A stretch of DNA of 34,136 nt from Candidatus Binatia bacterium. GTDB lineage: Bacteria > Desulfobacterota > Binatia > Bin18. The stretch spans positions 1 to 34,136 of the forward strand of contig JAJDZM010000202.1 of NCBI GenBank assembly GCA_022824615.1, read 5' to 3'. This document shows positions 25,935 to 33,517 of the stretch, in pieces (the first letter of the stretch is position 1; each line of letters opens with the position of its first letter). The position numbers and the translations under genes were made by a program. The notes beneath the pieces are model-generated. The model made no database searches. It saw only the letters and a list, made by a program, of their open reading frames with translations, and was not told the origin of the DNA.

Positions 25935-26000
25935 GCAGTGGACCGGTTGCCGGAGGACGCTCTTGATCCACGTAAGTCGTGTCAGCTACCCTGTACTTCT

Positions 26001-26381
26001 ATGGTGAGAGGCGACCGGCGACGCCTGTTTGGTCAATCCGGCGAGCGACGCGCCGCACAGTTTTTACAGGGCCTCGGCTATACGATAGTGGACCGAAATT
26101 ATCGATGTCCACGCGGAGAAATTGATCTCGTTGCGCAGGATAAAGAAACGCTTGTCTTCGTGGAGGTTCGGACGCGCCGCTCTCCGGAGTTCGGAGACCC
26201 CCTCGCCTCAGTCAACAAGCGGAAGCAGCGCCAAATCGCCATGACTGCCCTCCATTATCTGGCGCGTTTCCAACTGCACGACCAAGCCGCACGATTTGAC
26301 GTCATTGGGATTATGGGGGAGGGAGACTCTGCACAACTCACCCATGTCAAAGAGGCTTTTGAATTCCCAACTTCAGGATAA
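26001..26381 (+). CDS. yraN: UPF0102/YraN-family protein
   Basis: This 126-aa protein has the UPF0102 pattern: GERRAAQFLQGLGYTIVDRNYR, then RGEIDLVAQDKETLVFVEVRTRR, then ASVNKRKQRQIAMTALHYL. The D...EVR arrangement is that of a small restriction-endonuclease-like (PD-(D/E)XK) fold; the cellular role is not established. ATG 26001 is chosen because it gives the usual length; a GTG at 25938 would add residues with no similarity. No clear ribosome-binding site is seen. serS follows 10 bases after the stop, so the two are co-transcribed. Confidence 0.88.
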   Translation: MVRGDRRRLFGQSGERRAAQFLQGLGYTIVDRNYRCPRGEIDLVAQDKETLVFVEVRTRRSPEFGDPLASVNKRKQRQIAMTALHYLARFQLHDQAARFDVIGIMGEGDSAQLTHVKEAFEFPTSG

Positions 26382-26391
26382 AGAGCGAAGC

Positions 26392-27669
26392 ATGCTTGAT
26401 ATTAAACTGATCCGAGACAACCCGGAAGAAGTAAAAAAACGCCTGGCAACAGTGGGTGTTCCAGGTTCCGACGTTGACGCTCTGCTCAATAGTGATCGAG
26501 TCCGGCGCGCGCGCATAAACGAAGTCGAGACACTGCGTGCCGAACGCACGAAGCGTTCAAAAGACATCCGAAAAATTTCAGCTCCTACCGAGCGAGACTC
26601 CGCTGTCCGATCCATGCGAGCGCTCGGAGAGCGTGTGAGCCAACTGGAGAAACAACTCGTTCAGGAGGAAAAAGACTTCCAGCAGCGGCTCCTCGAGTTG
26701 CCAAACCTGCCCCACCCAGACGTCCCGGTTGGGCAAGACGAAGACGAAAATGTCGTCATCCGAACGGAGGGCAAACCGTCGGATTTTGCGTTTTCTCCTC
26801 GGCCGCACTGGGAACTGGGCGTAGCCTTGGGCATCATTGATTTTGAGCGCGGGGTAAAAATTTCGGGCACTCGCTTTTATATCCTCAAAGGACTTGGCGC
26901 CCGACTCCAGCGCGCGCTGATTAGCTGGATGCTGGACCTGCATGTCAATGAACACGGCTATACCGAAATATACCCACCGGCCATGGTGAAACAGGATTGT
27001 TTGGTTGGGACGGGTAACCTGCCAAAATTCGGGGACAATCTCTACCGGGATATTGAGGAAGACTTTTGGTTTATTCCTTCGGCAGAAGTGCCCGTGACCA
27101 ATCTGTATAGAGAAGAAGTGATCGAACCCGGACAGCTTCCGTTGTATCATGTGGCGTATACGCCGTGCTTCCGCCGGGAGAAAATGTCTGCGGGTCGCGA
27201 TGTTCGTGGCATTAAACGTGGCCATCAGTTCGACAAGGTCGAAATGGTAAAATTTGTTGAGCCTTCACAATCGGATGCAGAGTTGCTGGCGCTGGTCGAC
27301 AATGCGGAAGATGTGTGCCGCAAACTCAACATCCCGCATCGGGTCGTTCAGATGTGTACCGGAGACCTGAGTTTTGTTGCGGCCTGCAAATATGATGTGG
27401 AAATGTGGGCGCCGGGTTGTGCGGAATGGCTCGAAGTGAGTTCCTGCTCCAATTTTCGTGATTTCCAGGCCCGTCGGGCGAAAATCCGGTATCGGCCCGA
27501 ACCTGGCGCAAAACCTGATTTCGTGCACACCCTGAACGGTTCCGGACTCGCCCTCCCACGGGTTGTCATCGCTATTCTTGAAAACTACCAACAAGAAGAT
27601 GGGAGCGTTGTCATACCCCATGTCCTTCGCCCCTATATGGGGGGACGGGAGAAAATCGATACGGCTTAA
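26392..27669 (+). CDS. serS: Seryl-tRNA synthetase
   Basis: This 425-aa class II synthetase charges tRNA(Ser). The N-terminal coiled-coil arm that binds the long variable loop of tRNA(Ser) is present (LRAERTKRSKDIRKI through QLEKQLVQEEKDFQQRLLELPNLPH region). Class II motif 2 is PCFRREKMSAGRDVRGIKRGHQFDKVEM in outline, and motif 3 is NGSGLALPRVVIAILENYQ. The C-terminus is IPHVLRPYMGGREKI. The start at 26392 is chosen because MLDIKLIRDNPEEVKKRL is the family's standard beginning; an upstream ATG in frame overlaps yraN. Confidence 0.96.
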   Translation: MLDIKLIRDNPEEVKKRLATVGVPGSDVDALLNSDRVRRARINEVETLRAERTKRSKDIRKISAPTERDSAVRSMRALGERVSQLEKQLVQEEKDFQQRLLELPNLPHPDVPVGQDEDENVVIRTEGKPSDFAFSPRPHWELGVALGIIDFERGVKISGTRFYILKGLGARLQRALISWMLDLHVNEHGYTEIYPPAMVKQDCLVGTGNLPKFGDNLYRDIEEDFWFIPSAEVPVTNLYREEVIEPGQLPLYHVAYTPCFRREKMSAGRDVRGIKRGHQFDKVEMVKFVEPSQSDAELLALVDNAEDVCRKLNIPHRVVQMCTGDLSFVAACKYDVEMWAPGCAEWLEVSSCSNFRDFQARRAKIRYRPEPGAKPDFVHTLNGSGLALPRVVIAILENYQQEDGSVVIPHVLRPYMGGREKIDTA

Positions 27670-27754
27670 TGATTCGCTCCGTGAGGGGGTGAGGGGGAGT
27701 TGACGACTCAGGGGCAGCCCGTTACTAAATTGCCCAAGAAAACGGCGAAACTCT

Positions 27755-28114
27755 GTGGCAGAAGACGCGCACAAACCAGCGTCCGGTCAGGATGTCGAAA
27801 ATACCATCGAGGACCTGACGAAAGAACTGTCTCGCTTAATCAACGAAGCTGGGACGGACGGACGTGAAGAATTGCGTGACTATGCAATAAGCCTGCTACA
27901 GGGTGAAACGGAAACAACACAAACGGAAGAGCCCGTGGGGGAAGATTCGGCTCAGCCTTCTACCCCTTTTAGCCCAGTTGCTTTGAGCATTCCATTTCTG
28001 CTTATTGGTATTATTCTCCTCCCGCTTTTCGCTCCAGTAGGGCTGCTGATGTTGTTGTTGGCGATAATCATGGGGGTAGGGGGTTGGCTGGCTCTCATGT
28101 TCAGAAGAAAATAA
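27755..28114 (+). CDS. Hypothetical small protein with acidic N-terminus and membrane hairpin
   Basis: I do not recognise this 119-aa family. The first 70 residues are polar and acidic (EDLTKELSRLI, ETETTQTEEPVGED); the rest is two closely spaced hydrophobic helices (LSIPFLLIGIILLPLF and VGLLMLLLAIIMGVGGWLALM) ending in FRRK, which suggests a C-terminal membrane hairpin with a cytoplasmic N-terminal part. The start is GTG without a clear ribosome-binding site, so it is uncertain. It lies 85 bases after serS and 40 bases before the Rieske gene, in the same direction, so it may be the first gene of the respiratory operon. Confidence 0.6.
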   Translation: MAEDAHKPASGQDVENTIEDLTKELSRLINEAGTDGREELRDYAISLLQGETETTQTEEPVGEDSAQPSTPFSPVALSIPFLLIGIILLPLFAPVGLLMLLLAIIMGVGGWLALMFRRK

Positions 28115-28154
28115 AAGAACCAGGCAGAATCACTCTCACTAAGGAGTAAGTTCC

Positions 28155-28757
28155 ATGGCAAAAAAACCAACTTCTCCTGAAGAAATCCAGGAATACGAGG
28201 AGCGTCGCCGTGTTGAGCAACGGGCGGAGCGTGAGAAACGACTCCGTGAACGCGCGCAACGGGGTGGCTTGTGGTCTCGGCGTGATTTTTTTGGACGGCT
28301 CAGCTGGGGCGGTTTTGGGCTGGTTTCGCTCGTGAGCCTGCTCGCCTTTGTCCGCTCAGCCTTTCCTCGGGTGCTCTTCGTCCCGCCATCAACCTTCAAG
28401 GCAGGCTTTCCTGGAGACTACCCGGTGGGCGAAGTGAGCGAGAAATACCGGTCAGATCAACGCACCTGGATCGTTCGAGAACCGCAAGGCTTCTACGCCA
28501 TCTTTGCCAATTGTACGCACCTCGGCTGTACTCCCCGCTGGTCGTCGTCGGAGAATAAATACAAATGTCCCTGTCACGGCAGCGGCTATTATCGCACGGG
28601 CTATAACTTTGAAGGCCCGGCCCCACGGCCCATGGATCGCTTTAAGTTATCCTTGGCTGACGACGGTCAACTCTTAGTTGATAAAAGCAAGATATTTAAG
28701 ATGCAGCCTGGCGTTGACCCTAATAAACAACACCCCGACAGCATTTTGCGCATTTAG
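28155..28757 (+). CDS. Rieske [2Fe-2S] protein of a cytochrome bc/b6f-type complex
   Basis: This 200-aa protein carries the high-potential 2Fe-2S cluster that takes the first electron from quinol. The ligands are Cys120 and His122 (NCTHLGC) and Cys138 and His141 (CPCHGS), with Cys125 and Cys140 placed for the stabilising disulfide. A long charged N-terminal helix (residues 8-37) precedes a twin-arginine-like motif SRRDFFGR (41-48) and a hydrophobic anchor (about 50-68), consistent with Tat insertion as an uncleaved membrane anchor. GPAPRPMDRFKL is the conserved proline loop region. AAGGAG lies before the ATG. The cytochrome b6 gene follows 39 bases after the stop. Confidence 0.95.
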   Translation: MAKKPTSPEEIQEYEERRRVEQRAEREKRLRERAQRGGLWSRRDFFGRLSWGGFGLVSLVSLLAFVRSAFPRVLFVPPSTFKAGFPGDYPVGEVSEKYRSDQRTWIVREPQGFYAIFANCTHLGCTPRWSSSENKYKCPCHGSGYYRTGYNFEGPAPRPMDRFKLSLADDGQLLVDKSKIFKMQPGVDPNKQHPDSILRI

Positions 28758-28796
28758 CTGCCAGTGGAAAAGCGAGTGTAAAGGCAAGGAAAGAGT

Positions 28797-29570
28797 ATGA
28801 GCAGCCAATTTGATGAACTCAAACGCCAGGTCATGGAGTCACAGGTCTGGCAGTCCATTTTCCGCCACGGCTACGAAGATACACCACGCAACCGCATTCT
28901 GATGGTCTCGGGCAATGTCTGGCTCCATCTACACCCCTCGAAAGTCCGCAAACATGCCACGCGCCTGCGTTTCACCTGGTGTATGGGCGGCATTACCTTT
29001 CTGATGTATTTGGTCACCGTAGTCACTGGCGTGTATCTCATGTTCTATTACCGCCCGGTGGCGGAATACGCCTACGCCGACATTAAATATCTCGAATTTG
29101 ACATGCCGTTTGGTATGTTGATGCGTAATATGCACCGCTGGGCTGCCCACGGCATGGTGATTGCCGTCTGGCTGCATATGTTTCGCGTCTTTATGACGGG
29201 CTCGTATAAGCCCCCACGTGAGTTTAACTGGGTCGTCGGTGTCCTGCTCTTAGTCTTGACCTTGCTTCTCTCGTTTACCGGATACCTCCTGCCGTGGGAC
29301 CAGCTTGCTATCTGGGCTGTTTCGGTCGGATCGAATATGGGCCGGGCAACCCCGCTGTTGGGATATGAAGGGCCTTTCAACGAGGTGCTCGGGGTGAACC
29401 CGATTTACGATGCCCGCGCTTTTCTCTTTGGCGGCGGAGAGATTGGGGCACATACCTTACTCCGTTTCTATATTTTGCACTGTATTTTTATTCCATTGGT
29501 AACGAGCCTATTTCTGGCGGTTCATTTCTGGCGTATCCGGCGCGACGGATTCTCGGGGCCAGCCCTCTAG
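28797..29570 (+). CDS. Cytochrome b6-type subunit (N-terminal cytochrome b)
   Basis: This 257-aa membrane protein holds the two b haems of a quinol oxidoreductase. Ligand pairs are His113/His127 (14 apart, HRWAAHGMVIAVWLHMFR) and His228/His243 (15 apart, RFYILHCIFIPLVTSLFLAVHF), the spacing of b6-type proteins. SFTGYLLPWDQ is the conserved Q-site segment. Cys62 in TWCMGGITF aligns with the cysteine that attaches haem c_i (c_n) in b6f complexes. The N-terminus has about 50 extra polar residues. It ends RRDGFSGPAL as b6 proteins do, the rest of cytochrome b being a separate subunit. AAGGA precedes the start. Confidence 0.95.
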   Translation: MSSQFDELKRQVMESQVWQSIFRHGYEDTPRNRILMVSGNVWLHLHPSKVRKHATRLRFTWCMGGITFLMYLVTVVTGVYLMFYYRPVAEYAYADIKYLEFDMPFGMLMRNMHRWAAHGMVIAVWLHMFRVFMTGSYKPPREFNWVVGVLLLVLTLLLSFTGYLLPWDQLAIWAVSVGSNMGRATPLLGYEGPFNEVLGVNPIYDARAFLFGGGEIGAHTLLRFYILHCIFIPLVTSLFLAVHFWRIRRDGFSGPAL

Positions 29571-29582
29571 TCGAGGTCTCTT

Positions 29583-29678
29583 ATGCGCGTACTTGCGATT
29601 CCCATTTTAGTTGGCGTTGTGTGCTGGCTGCTGTACGTAGTGGCGAAACCCAAGGCGTCTTCTTCGGAAGACCAATAA
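29583..29678 (+). CDS. Putative 31-aa single-helix subunit
   Basis: An ATG frame of 31 codons encodes MRVLAIPILVGVVCWLLYVV followed by a polar tail (AKPKASSSEDQ). It is one clear transmembrane helix. CGAGG lies six to seven bases upstream. It begins 12 bases after cytochrome b6 and ends 15 bases before subunit IV, filling the gap between them. Size and topology resemble PetG/PetL/PetN, the one-helix subunits of b6f complexes, but no sequence match is claimed; it may also be a chance frame. Confidence 0.55.
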   Translation: MRVLAIPILVGVVCWLLYVVAKPKASSSEDQ

Positions 29679-29693
29679 GATAAGGAAGCTGTT

Positions 29694-30491
29694 ATGGCGG
29701 AAATGGGCTCAGCGGCCACGCGAGTCGAAGTCACGCTCAAGAAAGCGACCGGCCCCGGCGACGATAAGGTCCATACTTGGCCGAATCTGGTTCGAGCAGA
29801 ATTCCTCTGCACGCTGTTTGTCATGATCTTCCTGCTCTTATGGTCGCTGCTGGTCGATGCGCCGCTTGAAGAGCCAGCCGACCCTGGGCGCACGCCCAAC
29901 CCATCTAAAGCGCCCTGGTATTTCCTTGGACTACAAGAAATATTGGTCTTTTTCGACCCCTGGCATGCCGGAGTGGTGGCGCCCACCTTTATCATCATGG
30001 GACTGATGGTCATTCCCTATATCGATATCAATCCCAAGGGAAACGGCTATTACACGTTTCAAGAACGAAAATATGAAATCATAACCTTCATCTTTGGCTT
30101 CCATGTGCTGTGGATTTCAACCATTATTATCGGCACCTTTGTCAGAGGGCCGGGCTGGAACTGGTTTTGGCCCTGGGAGGTGTGGGACGCCCACCTAGTT
30201 GAAGCCCTGACCAACCAGGACCTGCCCTATCTGGTTGGTATCCGGGACTATTGGACCGCAGCCGTCTTTGGCCTGTCACTCATCATTGGTTTCTTTGTGC
30301 TGGGGACCGCTGCCATGTATTGGTGGGTGGTGTGGCTCAAGGGCCGTGAATTTATGCAGCGCTGGGGCGCGGCTCGATTTTTCTTAACGTCATTTCTCAC
30401 GCTGAATATGATTGCCGTAGTGATTAAGATGCTGCTGCGTCATATACTGAATGTCAAATATATTTTAGTCACGCCGTGGATTAATGTCTGA
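29694..30491 (+). CDS. Subunit IV-type cytochrome b C-terminal protein
   Basis: This 265-aa protein corresponds to the C-terminal half of cytochrome b (PetD-like), forming part of the quinol-oxidation site. In place of the usual PEWY the motif reads KAPWYFLGLQE (Ala73-Pro74-Trp75-Tyr76), a form seen in cytochrome b proteins of several Deltaproteobacteria-like groups. DPWHAGVVAPTFIIMGLMVIPYID is the following conserved helix. About six hydrophobic helices can be counted, more than the three of plastid PetD, with an additional tail of WV-rich helices (YWTAAVFGLSLIIGFFVLG, FFLTSFLTLNMIAVVIKMLL). The stop codon is immediately followed by palindromic element E. Confidence 0.92.
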   Translation: MAEMGSAATRVEVTLKKATGPGDDKVHTWPNLVRAEFLCTLFVMIFLLLWSLLVDAPLEEPADPGRTPNPSKAPWYFLGLQEILVFFDPWHAGVVAPTFIIMGLMVIPYIDINPKGNGYYTFQERKYEIITFIFGFHVLWISTIIIGTFVRGPGWNWFWPWEVWDAHLVEALTNQDLPYLVGIRDYWTAAVFGLSLIIGFFVLGTAAMYWWVVWLKGREFMQRWGAARFFLTSFLTLNMIAVVIKMLLRHILNVKYILVTPWINV

Positions 30492-30545
30492 AAAGAGTAA
30501 ACGTATCCAGCATCGAGTATCCATAGGAGAACCTGTTTACTCTTT
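30492..30545 (-). repeat. 54-bp palindromic element, copy E (reverse orientation)
   Basis: Left arm AAAGAGTAAACGTATCC, right arm GAACCTGTTTACTCTTT, centre AGCATCGAGTATCCATAGG. The centre matches the reverse complement of copies A and D, so it is inverted relative to them. It starts on the base after the subunit IV stop codon and ends on the base before the ATG of the 58-aa gene. Confidence 0.88.
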
Positions 30546-30722
30546 ATGATGTTCTATCTGGCAAAAATTCTTCAGGCGCTTGGGATTGCAGACGTTGGAT
30601 ACGCTTTATTCGTTGGGCTGACTGAAGAAAAGAGTATGGGTAAGGAATTATGGCTCCTTGGGATTGGGGTGGTGGTGTTTTATCTGGGTCGCTTCCTTGA
30701 GACGCGCGCAAGCAAAGAGTAA
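30546..30722 (+). CDS. Small 58-aa membrane protein between two palindromic elements
   Basis: The frame begins ATGATG at 30546 and encodes 58 residues with two hydrophobic stretches (YLAKILQALGIADVGYALFVGL and LWLLGIGVVVFYLGRFL). It sits inside the respiratory operon between subunit IV and the large cytochrome c. Its start abuts element E, and its last codons AAA GAG TAA are the first bases of element F. No ribosome-binding site is visible other than GGAGAA inside element E (30526-30531), which is rather far. Small two-helix proteins of this kind occur near bc complexes in other bacteria; function unknown. Confidence 0.65.
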   Translation: MMFYLAKILQALGIADVGYALFVGLTEEKSMGKELWLLGIGVVVFYLGRFLETRASKE

Positions 30723-30768
30723 ACGTATCCAGCATCTCATATCTATTAGGAGGACACGTTTACTCTTT
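30714..30768 (-). repeat. 55-bp palindromic element, copy F (reverse orientation)
   Basis: Left arm AAAGAGTAAACGTATCC, right arm GGACACGTTTACTCTTT; the centre AGCATCTCATATCTATTA matches the reverse orientation like copy E. It supplies the KE-stop end of the 58-aa gene and ends 19 bases before the start of the large cytochrome c gene. Confidence 0.9.
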
Positions 30769-30787
30769 CGACTCATAGTGGATTATT

Positions 30788-33499
30788 ATGGCACGTAGAG
30801 AAGTTGACGACGAAAAGCGCTCGTATAGTGGAGTATTTCTCTTCGCAGTGGGACTGCTGCTGATCGGGTCGGTCTGGTCGGTCTGGGACGATGCGATTTC
30901 GCGCCGGCCCTGGAAGAAATATCAGGCTGAATTCTCGATGCTCGCCTACAATCAAACCCTGGCGGAGATCCAGGCTGAAGAAGAGCGGCTCGCCGCAGAC
31001 TCGGCCTACCAGGAGGCTATGGCGGCATTAGAATCGGCCCAGGCCGATATTGCGGGCGGGGAAGGGGGGCAGCGTCTCGCCGCGCTGCAAACCGAACTGG
31101 CGGCCGCCGAAATGCGGACGAGTGACGCGGAGAACGTCTTACGTATGGTCCGCAGTGAGATTGAGGCCGCCTGGTACGAATACGACCATGCGATTCAGTT
31201 GGAACACTCGACGAAAGACGAGAAAGCCCATCTTGATGCGCTCCTGGCTGAGGCGGACGCACGTGAAAAGGTCTTTCTGGCCGAGCAATCGGAGCGAGAC
31301 CGGATTGAAAACGAAATCAATGAGATCAACGCGCGTGTTATTGCAGCCCAGGACACGTTGCGTAATATGCACCAGCAAAAGGATTTCCTGACTCAACGGC
31401 TCGACAATTACATCATGCAGCCACTCCCGGGGCTTGTCCTGCCCACGATTCCCGCTATTACGCAGGTGGTCGTGCCGGAATTCGACCGGAGTAATTTTGA
31501 TACGCCGCTGTCGCGCGTTGACCGTTGCCAATCCTGCCATGTCGGGATCGACAAGCGGGGATTTGAAGACCAGCCGAACCCGCACAAAACCCATCCGCAG
31601 TATAACCTCTTAATGACGAATCATCCACCGGAATTGTTCGGCTGCACCTCGTGCCATAACGGACAGGGGGTTGCCACCAGCAGCGTAGACATTGCCCACG
31701 GCTATGTCCAATTCTGGGAGCACCCGCTACTGCTCGGTCCCAAAATGGAAGCCAACTGTCTGAGTTGTCACACGGATATGCAGACGGTGGCAATGCAGAA
31801 TACGACAGTTGGCCAGCATATCGCTCGCGGCGAAAAGCTCTTTATGCAGCTCGGCTGTACCGGCTGTCATCTGGTCGAAGGGTATGGTGAGGCCAAGGAA
31901 ATAGGTCCCTACCTGCGGCGGGTCGCTGCCAAGTCCGATCCGGCCTGGATGGTTGAATGGGTCACTAACCCGCATGAATTTCGGCCGCATACCCGCATGC
32001 CGCACTTCTTCTTTACTGAGGATCAGGGCCGGGCGGTGACGGCCTATTTGATGAAGGCCAGCATGGAGGAGGGGCAGGCGTGGTTGGAATCTCATCCTGA
32101 GCCTGAAGGGATTGACTCGACGAATGCGCAACTCGTCCAAAAAGGCGAGCAACTCGTCAACTCCCTTGGCTGCCGAGCCTGCCATGGGTTCAGTCCGGAA
32201 CAGACCGCGACTATGGTCGGGCAGAACAAAAATCATGCCCCGAATTTAGCCCGGGTTGCAGAGAAGACGAACGCGCGCTGGTTATATCACTGGATCAAAA
32301 ATCCTCGTGACTACTCGCCAGATACGGCCATGCCGGATCTGCGTCTGGGTGACGAGGAGGCACAGGCCATTGTGTCCTATCTCTTGACCCTCAAGACGGA
32401 GGTTGAGCGGCCAGACATTCGAGCCGAGTTGGAGGATCCGGACTTGATACTTGAAGGGGAAGGCTTAGTCCGGAAATATGGCTGCCATGGTTGCCACGAC
32501 ATCCCGGGCATGGAAAAAGAGGCACGGATCGGGGTGGAGTTGACCTCATTTGGGGAGAAGAGCCTGGAAGAACTCTTCTTTGGGAATCGGACCGATGTCC
32601 CGCATACCTGGGAAGATTGGACATATGAGAAGGTCAATGCCCCGCGGGGCTACGCCACGGAGCGGATTGAGCAGCTCATGCCGTCGTTCAATCTCTCGGA
32701 CGAAGATATTCTCTCTGTCCGCGTCTTTTTGAAGAGTCAGACCGGCCATCATGTGCCTGAGCAATTCACCGCGCACAGTGATTTGACCGACGCCATTGTT
32801 AAAGGGCAGCGGCTGGTCCAGTACTATAATTGTACCGGCTGTCATGTCATCGAAGGTGGCGGCGGAGATATTCGATCGCTCTATTTGGATAATCCCTCCT
32901 TTGCTCCGCCCATCCTGACCGGACAGGGGAAAAAGGTGCAGCCCGAGTGGTTCTACGGTTTTCTCAAACAGCCTATTCCCATTCGTCCCTGGCTTGAACT
33001 ACGGATGCCCACCTTTCATTTCGCCAATGACGAGGCCAGTGGTATCGTGGACTATTTTAACGCCTTGAGTAAGCTGGAGATTCCGTACACCTATTTTGAC
33101 CGCACCCGCACCTCGCCAGAAATGGTTCATGCGGGCGAGGTGCTCATGTCCGAGGATTATTTTGCCTGTTTTTCCTGTCACCAGCAGGGCGACCGTAAGC
33201 CGGAGGGCCCGCCGGCCGGCTGGGCGCCGGACCTGGCCCTGGCTAAAGAGCGCCTGAATCCAGAGTGGATTGTTGAGTGGATTCAAGACCCTCAGACCCT
33301 GATGCCGGGGACGAATATGCCCACCTTTTATCCCGGTGGTCCGGATGATATCTTTGACGGCGATGAGGATAAGCAAATTGTCGCCATGCGGGATTATATC
33401 ATGCTGCTTGGCATCAACGATCCGTTTGCCAGTATGAATGGGTCGAATGAAACAGAGGCCGGTACAGCCTCCGAAGCAATAGAAGAATTTCAGTTCTGA
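30788..33499 (+). CDS. Membrane-anchored octahaem cytochrome c with N-terminal coiled coil
   Basis: This 903-aa protein has one N-terminal membrane helix (about 13-31, VFLFAVGLLLIGSVWSVW), a long charged coiled coil (about 45-195) and eight CxxCH haem sites starting at residues 247, 286, 324, 357, 462, 566, 682 and 794. The first three are close together. The last five lie in tandem mono-haem domains of about 105-115 residues, each with G-x-x-L near the CxxCH and a later M-P-x-F/L motif (RMPHF, AMPDL, LMPSF, RMPTF, NMPTF) that could give the Met ligand. It follows the Rieske/b6/subunit IV genes and is the likely electron acceptor or c1 equivalent of the complex outside the inner membrane. No good ribosome-binding site is seen before ATG 30788. 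Confidence 0.92.
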   Translation: MARREVDDEKRSYSGVFLFAVGLLLIGSVWSVWDDAISRRPWKKYQAEFSMLAYNQTLAEIQAEEERLAADSAYQEAMAALESAQADIAGGEGGQRLAALQTELAAAEMRTSDAENVLRMVRSEIEAAWYEYDHAIQLEHSTKDEKAHLDALLAEADAREKVFLAEQSERDRIENEINEINARVIAAQDTLRNMHQQKDFLTQRLDNYIMQPLPGLVLPTIPAITQVVVPEFDRSNFDTPLSRVDRCQSCHVGIDKRGFEDQPNPHKTHPQYNLLMTNHPPELFGCTSCHNGQGVATSSVDIAHGYVQFWEHPLLLGPKMEANCLSCHTDMQTVAMQNTTVGQHIARGEKLFMQLGCTGCHLVEGYGEAKEIGPYLRRVAAKSDPAWMVEWVTNPHEFRPHTRMPHFFFTEDQGRAVTAYLMKASMEEGQAWLESHPEPEGIDSTNAQLVQKGEQLVNSLGCRACHGFSPEQTATMVGQNKNHAPNLARVAEKTNARWLYHWIKNPRDYSPDTAMPDLRLGDEEAQAIVSYLLTLKTEVERPDIRAELEDPDLILEGEGLVRKYGCHGCHDIPGMEKEARIGVELTSFGEKSLEELFFGNRTDVPHTWEDWTYEKVNAPRGYATERIEQLMPSFNLSDEDILSVRVFLKSQTGHHVPEQFTAHSDLTDAIVKGQRLVQYYNCTGCHVIEGGGGDIRSLYLDNPSFAPPILTGQGKKVQPEWFYGFLKQPIPIRPWLELRMPTFHFANDEASGIVDYFNALSKLEIPYTYFDRTRTSPEMVHAGEVLMSEDYFACFSCHQQGDRKPEGPPAGWAPDLALAKERLNPEWIVEWIQDPQTLMPGTNMPTFYPGGPDDIFDGDEDKQIVAMRDYIMLLGINDPFASMNGSNETEAGTASEAIEEFQF

Positions 33500-33517
33500 A
33501 GAGGAGGAAGCATACGT

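Noticed and set aside
3402-30768. CRISPR-like array
   Set aside because: The six repeats are kilobases apart at gene boundaries, vary in orientation, and have no spacers or cas genes.
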